Origin: AP-15 sp963781215
Lineage (GTDB): Bacteria > Pseudomonadota > Alphaproteobacteria > ATCC43930 > CGMCC-115725
Direction: 5' to 3'
Assembly: GCA_963781215.1 (NCBI GenBank)
Contig: CAWAFE010000059.1
Coordinates: 62,001-126,000 of the forward strand
DNA length: 64,000 nucleotides
Shown: piece by piece, positions 53,994 to 62,130 of the stretch
Layout: each line of letters starts with the position of its first letter
Numbering within the stretch: the stretch's first letter is position 1
Notes under the pieces: model-generated
Databases searched by the model: none
What the model saw: only the letters and a program-made list of their open reading frames with translations
What the model was told of the DNA's origin: nothing
Made by a program: the position numbers and the translations under genes

Positions 53994-55313
53994 GGACTGC
54001 TCGTCGGCCGCGCGAACCTCGCCGTAGGTCTCCTCCAACGAAGAGGCGACGGCGACCGCGACGAGGCGCGCCGGCTGCTGGGGCTGGCGCTCGACGAGGC
54101 GCGGCGGCTGAAATTGCCCGAGGCGGGGCAGATCGAGCGGATTATCGAGCAGACCGAACTCGGCGCGGCGCCGTCGGGAGAGACCGAAGCGGCGATTGAT
54201 GGTTCCGAGCCGATTGCGGAGCCCGAGCGGGCCGTGCCGGCGCCCCGAGAGGGGGAGGAACCGGCGACCCGCGGCATCTCCGGCACGCCCGCAACTTCCC
54301 CGAGCCCGCCGACGGAAGCAGACCGGGCCGAATATCTCGTCTGGTACGGAACCAACCGGCGGCCGAACGATCCCGCCGATGCCGGCAACGGCTATTCGGG
54401 GGCGCGCGACAATGCCGGTGTCGTGCATTACGGCTCGTGCCGGGTGTTCATTCCGGAATCGCACAAGATCGGCTCGACCGGCTCGCCGTGGTGGAAGCGG
54501 CTGCTGACCCTGACCGACGACCGGCTGCGGCTGCTCGGGGTCAGCGAGTTGGCGCGGGACGCGTATTGGGGCGGCGTCGCGGCGCATCTCGCCGCGGTCG
54601 CGGCCGAGGAGCGCAACGCGGTGGTGTTTGTCCACGGCTACAATGTCTCGTTCGAGGACGCGGCGTTGCGCGCGGCGCAGATCGGCTTCGACCTGTCGAT
54701 CAAGGGGGCGATGGCGTTCTTCAGCTGGCCGTCGCAAGGGTCGACGAGCGCCTATCCCGCCGACGAGGCGACGATCGAGGCGAGCGAGGGTGCAATCGCC
54801 GATTTCATGACCGACTTCGCCGACCGGAGCGGCGCCGGCGCAGTGCATATCATCGCCCACAGCATGGGCAACCGCGGCGTGCTGCGCGCGGTCAACCGGA
54901 TCGCGGCGGCAGCACAGCAGCGCACCGGCAAGCCGTTCGGCCAGATCATCCTGGCGGCGGCCGATGTCGACGCCGACGTTTTCCGCCAGCTGAGCGCGGC
55001 CTATGCCGAGGTCGCCAGCCGCACGACGCTCTATGTGTCAAAGCGCGATCTCGCGGTCGAGGCGTCGCGCTGGCTGCACGCGTTCCCCCGCGCCGGCCTG
55101 ATGCCGCCGGCCCTGGTCGTGCCGGGGATCGACACCGTCAACGTGACGGATGTCGACCTGACCCTACTCGGGCATGGCTATGTCGCCGAAGCCCGCGCCG
55201 TATTGACCGACATGCACGCGCTGATCATGGAGGGCGCGCCGCCCGACCGCCGCTTCGGCCTGCGCCCGACCACGAACGAAATGGGCGAGCGCTTCTGGCT
55301 GATCGGCGGTTAG
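53142..55313 (+). CDS. TPR array plus alpha/beta hydrolase (DUF900-like), C-terminal part of the giant protein
   Basis: 723 aa open from the GTG at 53142, just after the TAG at 53133. Seven 41-residue TPR units fill residues 1-287, then a degenerate TPR (LLGLALDEARRLKLPEAGQ), a Pro/Glu-rich linker, and an alpha/beta hydrolase from about residue 390: VWYGTNRRPND, FVHGYNVSFEDAALRAAQI, and nucleophile elbow IIAHSMGNR (Ser at 54861), with a late LLGHGYVAEA. This matches DUF900-type serine hydrolases. If the TAG and upstream indels are errors, this is the C-terminal half of the CHAT-STAND protein of about 1680 aa. Otherwise it could be made separately from an internal GTG. Confidence 0.85.
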   Translation: MTMGKIADILQARGQLDEALKIRTEEELPVYERLGDVRSRAVTMGKIADILQARGQLDEALKIRNEEELPVYERLGDVRSRAVTMGKIADILQARGQLDEALKIRKEEELPVYERLGDVRERAVTMGKIADILQARGQLDEALKIRTEEELPVYERLGDVRSRAVTMGKIADILQARGQLDEALKIRKEEELPVYERLGDVRSRAVTMGKIADILQARGQLDEALRIRKEEELPVYERLGDVRSRAVTMGKIADILQARGQLDEALKIRTEEELPVYERLGDVRGLLVGRANLAVGLLQRRGDGDRDEARRLLGLALDEARRLKLPEAGQIERIIEQTELGAAPSGETEAAIDGSEPIAEPERAVPAPREGEEPATRGISGTPATSPSPPTEADRAEYLVWYGTNRRPNDPADAGNGYSGARDNAGVVHYGSCRVFIPESHKIGSTGSPWWKRLLTLTDDRLRLLGVSELARDAYWGGVAAHLAAVAAEERNAVVFVHGYNVSFEDAALRAAQIGFDLSIKGAMAFFSWPSQGSTSAYPADEATIEASEGAIADFMTDFADRSGAGAVHIIAHSMGNRGVLRAVNRIAAAAQQRTGKPFGQIILAAADVDADVFRQLSAAYAEVASRTTLYVSKRDLAVEASRWLHAFPRAGLMPPALVVPGIDTVNVTDVDLTLLGHGYVAEARAVLTDMHALIMEGAPPDRRFGLRPTTNEMGERFWLIGG

Positions 55314-55588
55314 GGCCGGCGCGATCGCGCGTCGGCGACGGTAAAATTGCCATGATCGCATGATAGTTCGATCCGATATGGCGCCTCGATGCGGGCGGCC
55401 GGGTCGGGGAGGCGAGATGCGGGTACCTGTAGATTCCCTGCAAAAAACAGGAAGAACAGGCCAGCCGGGTCGGCAGGGCGCGCCCCGGCCAGACCAGGGC
55501 GTCGTCGCTGCCGCGGCGGCGTCGGGGACGCAGAAGGCAGCCCTCGGCGAAACCTCGGCGCCCTTTCAACCCAACTGGCGCGGCGCAG

Positions 55589-57199
55589 TCACACCTCGGG
55601 GAAGCCGGCCCCGCTCAGACCGACGTTTAGCGTCTTCTCGCACAATTCCCGGTATTCCGGATTGATGGTCCAGGGCTGGCAGGTACGCCATCGCGCCAGA
55701 GAATTGACCTCCGGTTTGAGCCTCCTCGCTTCGCCGAGTTCGGCCTTTGCCCCATCGAGATCGCCCTTGAGGCCGAGCGCCCCGGCGAGCCACATGTGAA
55801 CGTCCCAGAACCGAGGACTGGCCGCGCGCACCCGATCGAACAGCTCTATTGCCTGATCGAAATGGCCGAGCAACAGATGGCAGCTCCCCAACCCGTACTG
55901 CATGGCCGAGACTCGCGGATCGCGAGGGCTGAGCCGGATCGCCTTCTCGACATGGGGAATCCCTGCTTCCGGTTGGCCGAGATACATATGGGCGAGGCCG
56001 AGTTGGTAGAGTGCCGCCGAGTTGTTGTGGTCGAGGGCGACCGCTCTCTCCGCCTCGATCCGCGCTTCGGTCAAACGGTTCTGGCTGCGGCGCAGCATGG
56101 CCATGGCATGGTGCGCCATGGAATCGTTCGCGCCGCGCGCGAAGATTTCGCCGAGCAATTCTTCGACCCGTGCCTGGTCATTCGGCAGAGAGTTGCTCCA
56201 CCCTTCGAGCATCGTCGCGGCAAGAACTGTCGCGAGGCCAATCCTCGCTTCGACCGATTGAGCATCGAGTTCGTACGCCTGTTCGAAGGCCCGCCGCGCA
56301 TCCTGCAAGGTCGCCGCCGACCGCGGCCGGTAAAACAACGCCCAGCCGCGCATTACCAGATCGCGGGCATCGGGAGCGTCCGCCCCTTCCTGCTCGATCC
56401 GGCGGCCTACCGCCTCGACGAGCTCGAGGTTCAGAGTCCGGGCCAGACGCCCGATGATCTCGTCCTCGGCTTCGGCAAGATTTCCCCGGTCGGTCTCGAA
56501 GCGCTCCGCCCAAACATGCCCGCCGGTTTCGGCGTCGATCAGCTGCACGTTCATCCGAACCCGGCTGCCCGACCGCCACACGCTGCCTTCGAGCACATAG
56601 CGGACACCGAGCTCGCGGCTGACCTGCTTCACATCGACCGATTTGCCCTTGTAGGTGAAGGCGGTGCTGCAGGCGATTACAAAGCTCCCGGCAATCCGCG
56701 AGAGATCGGTGGTCAGATCGTCGGTGATCCTGTCGGCGAAGTACCCCTGCTCAGGATCGCTGGAGAGGTTGGTGAAGGGCAGCACCACGATCGAGAGGCG
56801 CGGCAGCGGGCCCGTGCCGCCCGCGGACATCACCGCGGTCCCCTGGCTCGCCGCCGCCTCGACCCGCGTCACCGCCGCCGCGAAACGATAACCGCGTCGC
56901 GCCACCGTCTGAATGCAGCTGCTCCCTGACCGTCCGCGGTCGAGGATGCGGCGAAGCGCCGATATCTGAAGCGTGAGGTTGCCGTCCTCGACCACCCTAT
57001 TGGGCCAGACGGCGGCCATGATCTCCGCCTTCGAAAGGACCTCGCCATGCCGCTCGACCAGGACGCCGAGCAAATCGAGAGCGCGCCCGCCAACCGCCAA
57101 GGACGTCAACGCGCCATGCTCGTCTCGCCGGAACAGCCCATGGCGGTCGAGGTGGAACCCCTCGAACAGGAAAATGCTGCGCTGGCCCAGCGCCCCCAT
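55589..57199 (-). CDS. OmpR-type winged-helix / TolB-like / TPR regulator
   Basis: 536 aa from the ATG at 57199, with GGGAG upstream on the minus strand; a TTG at 57232 is in frame. Winged helix about residues 10-105 (GGRALDLLGVLVERHGEVLSKAEIMAAVWPN, LTLQISALRRILD, VARRGYRF), a TolB-like segment about 140-260 (IVVLPFTNLSSDPEQGYFADRI, GVRYVLEGSVW), then TPRs to the C-terminus (AALYQLGLAHMYLGQPEAGI). CadC-like cytoplasmic regulators of this shape are frequent in alphaproteobacteria. It is divergent from the glycoside hydrolase genes and may regulate them. Confidence 0.88.
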   Translation of the reverse strand: MGALGQRSIFLFEGFHLDRHGLFRRDEHGALTSLAVGGRALDLLGVLVERHGEVLSKAEIMAAVWPNRVVEDGNLTLQISALRRILDRGRSGSSCIQTVARRGYRFAAAVTRVEAAASQGTAVMSAGGTGPLPRLSIVVLPFTNLSSDPEQGYFADRITDDLTTDLSRIAGSFVIACSTAFTYKGKSVDVKQVSRELGVRYVLEGSVWRSGSRVRMNVQLIDAETGGHVWAERFETDRGNLAEAEDEIIGRLARTLNLELVEAVGRRIEQEGADAPDARDLVMRGWALFYRPRSAATLQDARRAFEQAYELDAQSVEARIGLATVLAATMLEGWSNSLPNDQARVEELLGEIFARGANDSMAHHAMAMLRRSQNRLTEARIEAERAVALDHNNSAALYQLGLAHMYLGQPEAGIPHVEKAIRLSPRDPRVSAMQYGLGSCHLLLGHFDQAIELFDRVRAASPRFWDVHMWLAGALGLKGDLDGAKAELGEARRLKPEVNSLARWRTCQPWTINPEYRELCEKTLNVGLSGAGFPEV

Positions 57200-57498
57200 G
57201 CTCCCGCCTACGCATCTGAGGACGGTACGCAACCAAACGGAGCCCCGCCTGAAAGCCTGATGTTAACCAAGTTCGAAAATTAACCAAACCCGAATTTAGT
57301 AACATTTTGCAACAACTTCGAAGATTTAATCGCCGGCGCATTGCGCACCTTGCCGCGATCGCGGCCCGATATCGTGATCAGCATATTTTGAGCGACGCCA
57401 GCGGGGAGCCTGGTCGAGCCCACTAGCGGTTCCCCCAGTGGCGCCCGCCGGAGCAATAGCCTGGGCCACGCCCAACTCTGAAAATTTAGGAGTATCCC
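57200..57498. promoter_or_regulatory. Divergent control region between the regulator and the glycoside hydrolase genes
   Basis: 300 bp between divergent starts. The part at 57262-57330 is strikingly AT-rich for this genome (AAATTAACC, GAATTTAG, AACATTTTGC, AAGATTTAATC), where promoters are expected. TTAGGAG lies 8 nt before the GH16 start. No exact operator is claimed. Confidence 0.5.
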
Positions 57499-58293
57499 AT
57501 GCCCAACTGGAAGTCTGTATTTTCGGACAACTTTCCCGCGGGTCCTGACGTGGATCGCAACAAATGGGAGTCACCCGTATGGTCGGCCGAACACAATAAA
57601 GCCTATATTGGTCGCACTGGGATTCGTAATCGGGTCGATTTTGAGGGTCAGATCGGTCTCATTCCGTGTACCGCGGAAAACGGCGCGGATTTCCGACTGT
57701 CGACATATAACCCTCTGGCGCAGCCTGCCAACAGCGCGTTTCTGGGTTCCGAAATTTACACCTCCAATCCGGACAAATCGGAAAGGAGATTTGGAGGAGG
57801 GGGACAAGCGGTCAAGTTCGAGGCGGTCGTCAAGTGCCCCGCCATGCCAGGCGGCGCGGTGACGTCGGTGTTCGCCTATGCTCTGACCGGGTTCCAGGAA
57901 AACAAGAACGAAATCGACTTCGAATTCGTATCCAACCACTGGAATGCCCCCGGCCAACAGCTCTTTACCAACGTCTTTGTCAACTCGGGCGGCGGCGGCT
58001 ACGGACCTGGAATCAAGTCGACCACGATAAATTTCCAGAACTGGAACACATTCAGCTTGATTTATATGCCGTCTCAATCGGTCGAATGGCAGATCAACGG
58101 GATTTCCTTTCTGAAGGAAACCCAGCATATCCCCGACGCCAAGCTTAGTAACGGACTGCGCCTCGACCTGAATTTCTGGGCGCCCGACAGCGGTTGGGAC
58201 TGGGCCTTCAACAACGCTCTCCAACCATCGGGCGCACCCGGTCAGGAATGGCATTACTATGTAAAAAGCGCCACGGTGTACTACGGAACGTGA
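57499..58293 (+). CDS. Glycoside hydrolase family 16-like protein, no signal peptide
   Basis: 264 aa with AGGAG 8 nt before the ATG. The GH16 catalytic motif ExDxxE is perfect: EIDFE at residues 138-142 in KNEIDFEFVSNHW, with the nucleophile Glu138 and acid/base Glu142. The later SVEWQINGISFLKET and the C-terminal FWAPDSGWDWAF fit the jelly-roll. GH16 enzymes cut beta-1,3 or beta-1,3/1,4-glucans and some galactans. Unusually, the N-terminus (MPNWKSVFSDNFPAGPDVD) is already the mature-type start; no Sec or Tat signal is seen. Codon and base composition look less GC-rich than flanking genes. Confidence 0.85.
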   Translation: MPNWKSVFSDNFPAGPDVDRNKWESPVWSAEHNKAYIGRTGIRNRVDFEGQIGLIPCTAENGADFRLSTYNPLAQPANSAFLGSEIYTSNPDKSERRFGGGGQAVKFEAVVKCPAMPGGAVTSVFAYALTGFQENKNEIDFEFVSNHWNAPGQQLFTNVFVNSGGGGYGPGIKSTTINFQNWNTFSLIYMPSQSVEWQINGISFLKETQHIPDAKLSNGLRLDLNFWAPDSGWDWAFNNALQPSGAPGQEWHYYVKSATVYYGT

Positions 58294-58452
58294 TGCGGAT
58301 CACCGCCGATGGCGGCGGGTGCTCTTCAAGAACCATTTTGACCGAGGTCGCCTGGTTTCCAGGTTGACCTGCGATTGTCCAGTCAGTCGACCGGCTTTGT
58401 ATAGGTTGTAGGCGACACGTCCGCGTCGCCCAGGAACGCGGGAGTGAACACC

Positions 58453-59436
58453 ATGGACTTCAAGACTGCGGCGGAACTTGGGTTCACCCGATTGTCCGCG
58501 CTATACAGGGATACAGACTTTGCGGGAAATAACGCGTTCTGGTTCGCCGGGAACAGTCTGCAGACATGTCTGGGCTACCTGAACGCCTCCGGTCAACTAG
58601 ATCAGCCCGGCGGTGGCCTGCTGCCTCTAGCCCACGAGTACTTCACAAACTACACCGACGGCCACTGGGCGGACGATTACGGATGGTGGGGGATCGCCCT
58701 GCTGACGGCACTGAATAGCCGGACCAATTTGGGCTATGGTGACGCCTCCTGGAATCAGCTCTTCGCAGATATAGAACGTAGTGTTTCGTTTTGCTGGGAC
58801 CAGCTGGCGGCGAATTGGGACGATTCGCCATATGCTCCCGATGCCCAGATCAAGGGCGGTGTCTGGAACATTCGAAACGACGACAAGCTGGCGGGCAGGA
58901 ACTCCGTGACCAACGAGCTGTTCTGGATCCTGTCCGGCCGCCTGAGCGGCAAATCGAACAATGCCAGGGCGGAAGCCAACTGGTTTCAGCAGTGGGTGAA
59001 CCGCACCGGCCTTGCGCCCGGCGTGAAGGGCATCCTGAACGACAAAGGACTGGTGCTGGAACGGCCGACAGGCAACCACGATTATCCAGACTGGTATTGG
59101 ACGGGCGACCAAGGGCTCTTCCTCAGCGGACTGCGCCGCTTCGGCTTCGACAATCCCCCCAATATCGCGCAGTCGGTCCTCGAAAACCTTGTCGATCCGG
59201 ATGGCGTCGTCCATGAGAAATCTCCGGGTGACCCCGCCCACAAGCTCGATTATGCGACCGGGAAAGGCGTTCTTCTCCGGTATATGGGCGACGTCAACGC
59301 GGCGACACCGGGCCAGCCATATTCCAATTTCATCAAGACGAATGCTCAATCGGTCTGGCGCCATCGGGTAGACGCCAGAACTAACCAGTTTGGCTATAAC
59401 TGGAATCCACCGTATCCGCCCGAACAAGAGCCATGA
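58453..59436 (+). CDS. GH76-like alpha-mannanase family protein (copy 1), no signal peptide
   Basis: 327 aa from the ATG at 58453; a GTG at 58444 is in frame, and GGGAG precedes both. An alpha/alpha-barrel type sequence with WADDYGWWGIALL, where the adjacent Asp74-Asp75 match the catalytic pair of GH76 endo-alpha-1,6-mannanases, and the later NHDYPDWYWTGDQGLFLSGL. No signal peptide. It shares these motifs and spacing with the protein encoded at 60611-61897. GH76 is the best guess; a related alpha/alpha barrel family is possible. Confidence 0.7.
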   Translation: MDFKTAAELGFTRLSALYRDTDFAGNNAFWFAGNSLQTCLGYLNASGQLDQPGGGLLPLAHEYFTNYTDGHWADDYGWWGIALLTALNSRTNLGYGDASWNQLFADIERSVSFCWDQLAANWDDSPYAPDAQIKGGVWNIRNDDKLAGRNSVTNELFWILSGRLSGKSNNARAEANWFQQWVNRTGLAPGVKGILNDKGLVLERPTGNHDYPDWYWTGDQGLFLSGLRRFGFDNPPNIAQSVLENLVDPDGVVHEKSPGDPAHKLDYATGKGVLLRYMGDVNAATPGQPYSNFIKTNAQSVWRHRVDARTNQFGYNWNPPYPPEQEP

Positions 59437-59437
59437 C

Positions 59438-59533
59438 ATGACAGGCATCTGGCCGCTCGTGCTGCAGACGGCGGGGCAGGACGCGCTCAATGCGGCGATG
59501 CTTGTCGCGCCGTCAGAATCCTTCTCCTGCTGA
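59438..59533 (+). CDS. Possible 31-residue small ORF between hydrolase genes
   Basis: ATG at 59438 just after the previous stop, encoding MTGIWPLVLQTAGQDALNAA and a Cys-ended tail. It could be a small protein or the degraded start of one joined to the next small ORF. Little else supports it. Confidence 0.25.
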   Translation: MTGIWPLVLQTAGQDALNAAMLVAPSESFSC

Positions 59534-59542
59534 GAACCTCTT

Positions 59543-59671
59543 GTGGCGTCGGCGCGGGCGGCTCTGATTATCCGCAGGCTGCAGAGCGTCTATGCGACAG
59601 GTGCGCAGTTCGAGGAATTTCTGACAGCTTGCACGCTCGCAGCCGTCAACACGGATTTAGGAGGATCCTAA
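59543..59671 (+). CDS. Possible 42-residue small ORF directly before the GH18-like gene
   Basis: GTG at 59543 to TAA at 59669-59671, one base before the GH18 ATG. It encodes ALIIRRLQSVYATGAQFEEF then LTACTLAAVN, an amphipathic-looking stretch, and contains the AGGAGG ribosome site of the next gene in its last codons. It may serve translational coupling or be the remnant of a gene. Confidence 0.3.
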   Translation: MASARAALIIRRLQSVYATGAQFEEFLTACTLAAVNTDLGGS

Positions 59672-59672
59672 C

Positions 59673-60548
59673 ATGCCAATCAACCAGGTAAACGCGTGGA
59701 TATTGCTGGCCGAGGACGAGCCCGCGGGTACGGGCTACTCGGACCCGACCAGTTGTTTTCAGACCGCGATCCGCAACAACGTCTACCAGTCGGTGGACCT
59801 GCTGTTCATCGCCTTCACCGACATTGTGCCGACCACGGCGCCTGGGGCAATCCACGTTGTTGACGGCTTTACATTGCAGAACAATACCCAAAACAAGCAT
59901 CCGGGAGGGCTCAGCGACGCGGATTATATGCGTAAGGTGATCGCGGACGCCAAGCAGAACAATCCGAAGATCCGCTTCCTCACCACCCTCGATCCGGCGG
60001 ACAAGACCGACCAGATTTCGCAGATATTCGTTGGATGTGCGTCCAAGAAGGAGATGGAGGCCCGCGCTACGTCGTTCGCCAAGAACGTGGTTGCCTTCTT
60101 CCAGGAATTCGGTCTCGTCGGCTTTGAGATCGACTGGGAAAGCCCGATCTCCGATCCCGGCAATACCACGCAAGAGCAGTTCGAAGCCTTGGCGAGGGGT
60201 CTGAAAGGGCAGTTCGGGAACGACTACATGTTTGTGATGAACACGGCCGCGACGGACTCCCTGACTGGCGAGGTCGTCAACGCCACGCTCGATTTCCTCA
60301 CCCTCCAACTCTACGCCGACTGGGTCAACGAGAGCGACTACCTGGCACTTGGGATCCTCAAGTCAAAGCTGGCCTACGGGGCCACCTTCGAGGCGTTCCC
60401 AGGCCGCCAGCAGACCCCCGAGGATGCCTACGAGAAAGCGAAGGCTGGAGATTACACGATCGTCACCCAGTGGCGGTTGAACTCCGGCAACTTCCAGCAA
60501 GAACAGGATGGTCAGGTAAAGCTCTACGCCCTCTGCCAGGGCAAATAG
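59673..60548 (+). CDS. GH18-like glycoside hydrolase (chitinase type), no signal peptide
   Basis: 291 aa, AGGAGG 8 nt before the ATG. TIM-barrel features: SVDLLFIAFTDI, KIRFLTTLDPAD, then LVGFEIDWES, which matches the GH18 active-site strand DGxDxDWE with Asp154 and the catalytic acid Glu156 kept, but the first Asp replaced by Val and the second by Glu150. Later DFLTLQLYADW and the end near VTQWRLNSGNF fit the barrel. GH18 enzymes act on chitin or GlcNAc-containing glycans. No signal peptide. Changes in the motif leave activity uncertain. Confidence 0.75.
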   Translation: MPINQVNAWILLAEDEPAGTGYSDPTSCFQTAIRNNVYQSVDLLFIAFTDIVPTTAPGAIHVVDGFTLQNNTQNKHPGGLSDADYMRKVIADAKQNNPKIRFLTTLDPADKTDQISQIFVGCASKKEMEARATSFAKNVVAFFQEFGLVGFEIDWESPISDPGNTTQEQFEALARGLKGQFGNDYMFVMNTAATDSLTGEVVNATLDFLTLQLYADWVNESDYLALGILKSKLAYGATFEAFPGRQQTPEDAYEKAKAGDYTIVTQWRLNSGNFQQEQDGQVKLYALCQGK

Positions 60549-60610
60549 AAGTGGGGCGACGCCCCATCTGTTGGCAGGAATACCACTGACAGGATGACAA
60601 GGATATCCCA

Positions 60611-61897
60611 ATGCAATATCCGATCGACAAATACGAGGCCCAAGCAAAGAAGACTTTCCAGACCAGTCCTCTTATCGGGAATTTCTCGACGTGGACAAAT
60701 GCCTGGCAGATCGGCAACGTCTTCGACACGCTGACGGATTACCTCGTTCGCTTTCCCGAGGCGGAAAAGACCCCTGGCACGGTGGCCAAGATAGCGTTGG
60801 ACCAATGGACGAAGGCGGCCGGCAGCATGTGCTGGTACGACGACTACGGCTGGTGGGGGATCGCCAGCGAAAAGGCTTTCCACAGCGAATATGCGAACAT
60901 CTTCACCGACAATGCATCGACGTTCCAGGGCATCGCCAAGAAATGCTGGGACGTTATGAGCAACGGCAAGCCCGGCCAGGCCTACAACTACCGAGGCGGG
61001 CCGAGCGTCTGGGACAACCGCGAGAATGGATCGCCGACGGGCTACTTCACCTCGCCCGACACCTGGGCTGTCCCCCGGTTCGCGGGCGGCGTCTGGCAAT
61101 ACGACATGTGGAAAGGGGGCAGGCCCAAGGAAAAGGAATGTACGCCGGATAAGGACGAGAATTGTAACCGCATTTCGGATCCGAATAAAATAGAATTAGG
61201 CCCTTTCCAGCTCACCGTCATGAACGGCCTGTACCTCCTGCTGGCGCTCCGGCTGGGGCAGAATGGCAATGGGACCGCCGAAGCGGTCAAGAACGAGATC
61301 GGATTTTTGAAAACTTGGTTTAACCTTAATCAAGAACATCCAGTGGAAGAAGGCCTGCTGATGCAATTCTCGCCGTTCGACCCCTGGCAGGAAACGCTGG
61401 TGCGCGAGCGAGTTGGGACTTACGCATACTGCGATGCGAAGGGGAGCTATCCGTCAGTCAACGGCTATTCTCCCGGATCGGCTTGGTGCGGGGACCAGGG
61501 TTTGATCCTCGGAGGCTTGCTCGATTACTTTCTTGTCGACTCCTCGGATCCGTTCCCGCAAATCTACGCCATTTCCATCGCTGCCGGCGTGGTCCGGCAA
61601 ATGGTCATAGACCAGGTGGTTCAGCCGACGTTGAATCTCTTCAACGACCCTGATGATTACGGATGTGGGTCGGGCGTCTTCTGGCGCTATCTGCTGCGGG
61701 GTTTCGGCGAGAACGATGCGTTCCGCCAAGAGGTGCTGGCGTGGGTCAAAGGCGACCCGAACAACGCGATCTACCGATCTGCCGAGTACGCATGTGCGCA
61801 CGGAAGCCCAGGTCACCCTAACGCCCTCTTCGCGGATTTCAACGTTCTCGCGACCCTGACCGCAGCCATCGAGATTCTTCAGGCAGCGGAAGGGTAA
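60611..61897 (+). CDS. GH76-like alpha-mannanase family protein (copy 2), no signal peptide
   Basis: 428 aa. The motif WYDDYGWWGIA with Asp77-Asp78 and the later SAWCGDQGLILGGLLDYF mirror copy 1 (58453-59436), with a longer middle region holding three Cys (KECTPDKDENCNR) and a C-terminal extension. The N-terminus MQYPIDKYEAQAKKTFQ has no signal. Several Cys residues suggest the protein could form disulfides if it leaves the cytoplasm. Last gene of the cluster. Confidence 0.7.
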   Translation: MQYPIDKYEAQAKKTFQTSPLIGNFSTWTNAWQIGNVFDTLTDYLVRFPEAEKTPGTVAKIALDQWTKAAGSMCWYDDYGWWGIASEKAFHSEYANIFTDNASTFQGIAKKCWDVMSNGKPGQAYNYRGGPSVWDNRENGSPTGYFTSPDTWAVPRFAGGVWQYDMWKGGRPKEKECTPDKDENCNRISDPNKIELGPFQLTVMNGLYLLLALRLGQNGNGTAEAVKNEIGFLKTWFNLNQEHPVEEGLLMQFSPFDPWQETLVRERVGTYAYCDAKGSYPSVNGYSPGSAWCGDQGLILGGLLDYFLVDSSDPFPQIYAISIAAGVVRQMVIDQVVQPTLNLFNDPDDYGCGSGVFWRYLLRGFGENDAFRQEVLAWVKGDPNNAIYRSAEYACAHGSPGHPNALFADFNVLATLTAAIEILQAAEG

Positions 61898-62130
61898 GGA
61901 TCACCGCGGGAGACCCGCGAGTACGAAGATTCGCGGGTTGGGTGTGATTGCTTGGGCTTGCGATCGGCTCGGGGGCCACGCTCCCAGCACTTCCCATGTC
62001 TCAAGCACTTCTCCACCTCACATGCCCGGGCATCGGCGCGCCATAGTTTGCGGCGCGCTTGCCCGCAGCGGGCGAAAGCGCGATGCTGCCGGCCGGTCCG
62101 GAGTAGAAGCACCACCAGGGGAGGGGTCGG

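Noticed and set aside
52992..54860. 622-codon open frame on the minus strand through the TPR repeats
   Set aside because: It mirrors the 123-bp repeat on the opposite strand. GC-rich repeats without stops give long antisense frames; the predicted protein has no family motif, while the plus strand gives clear TPRs and a hydrolase.
57499..61897. Glycoside hydrolases as T6SS effectors
   Set aside because: No Hcp, VgrG or PAAR gene or fusion, no marker domain and 40 kb distance from the T6SS locus; kept only as a loose possibility for how they might leave the cell.
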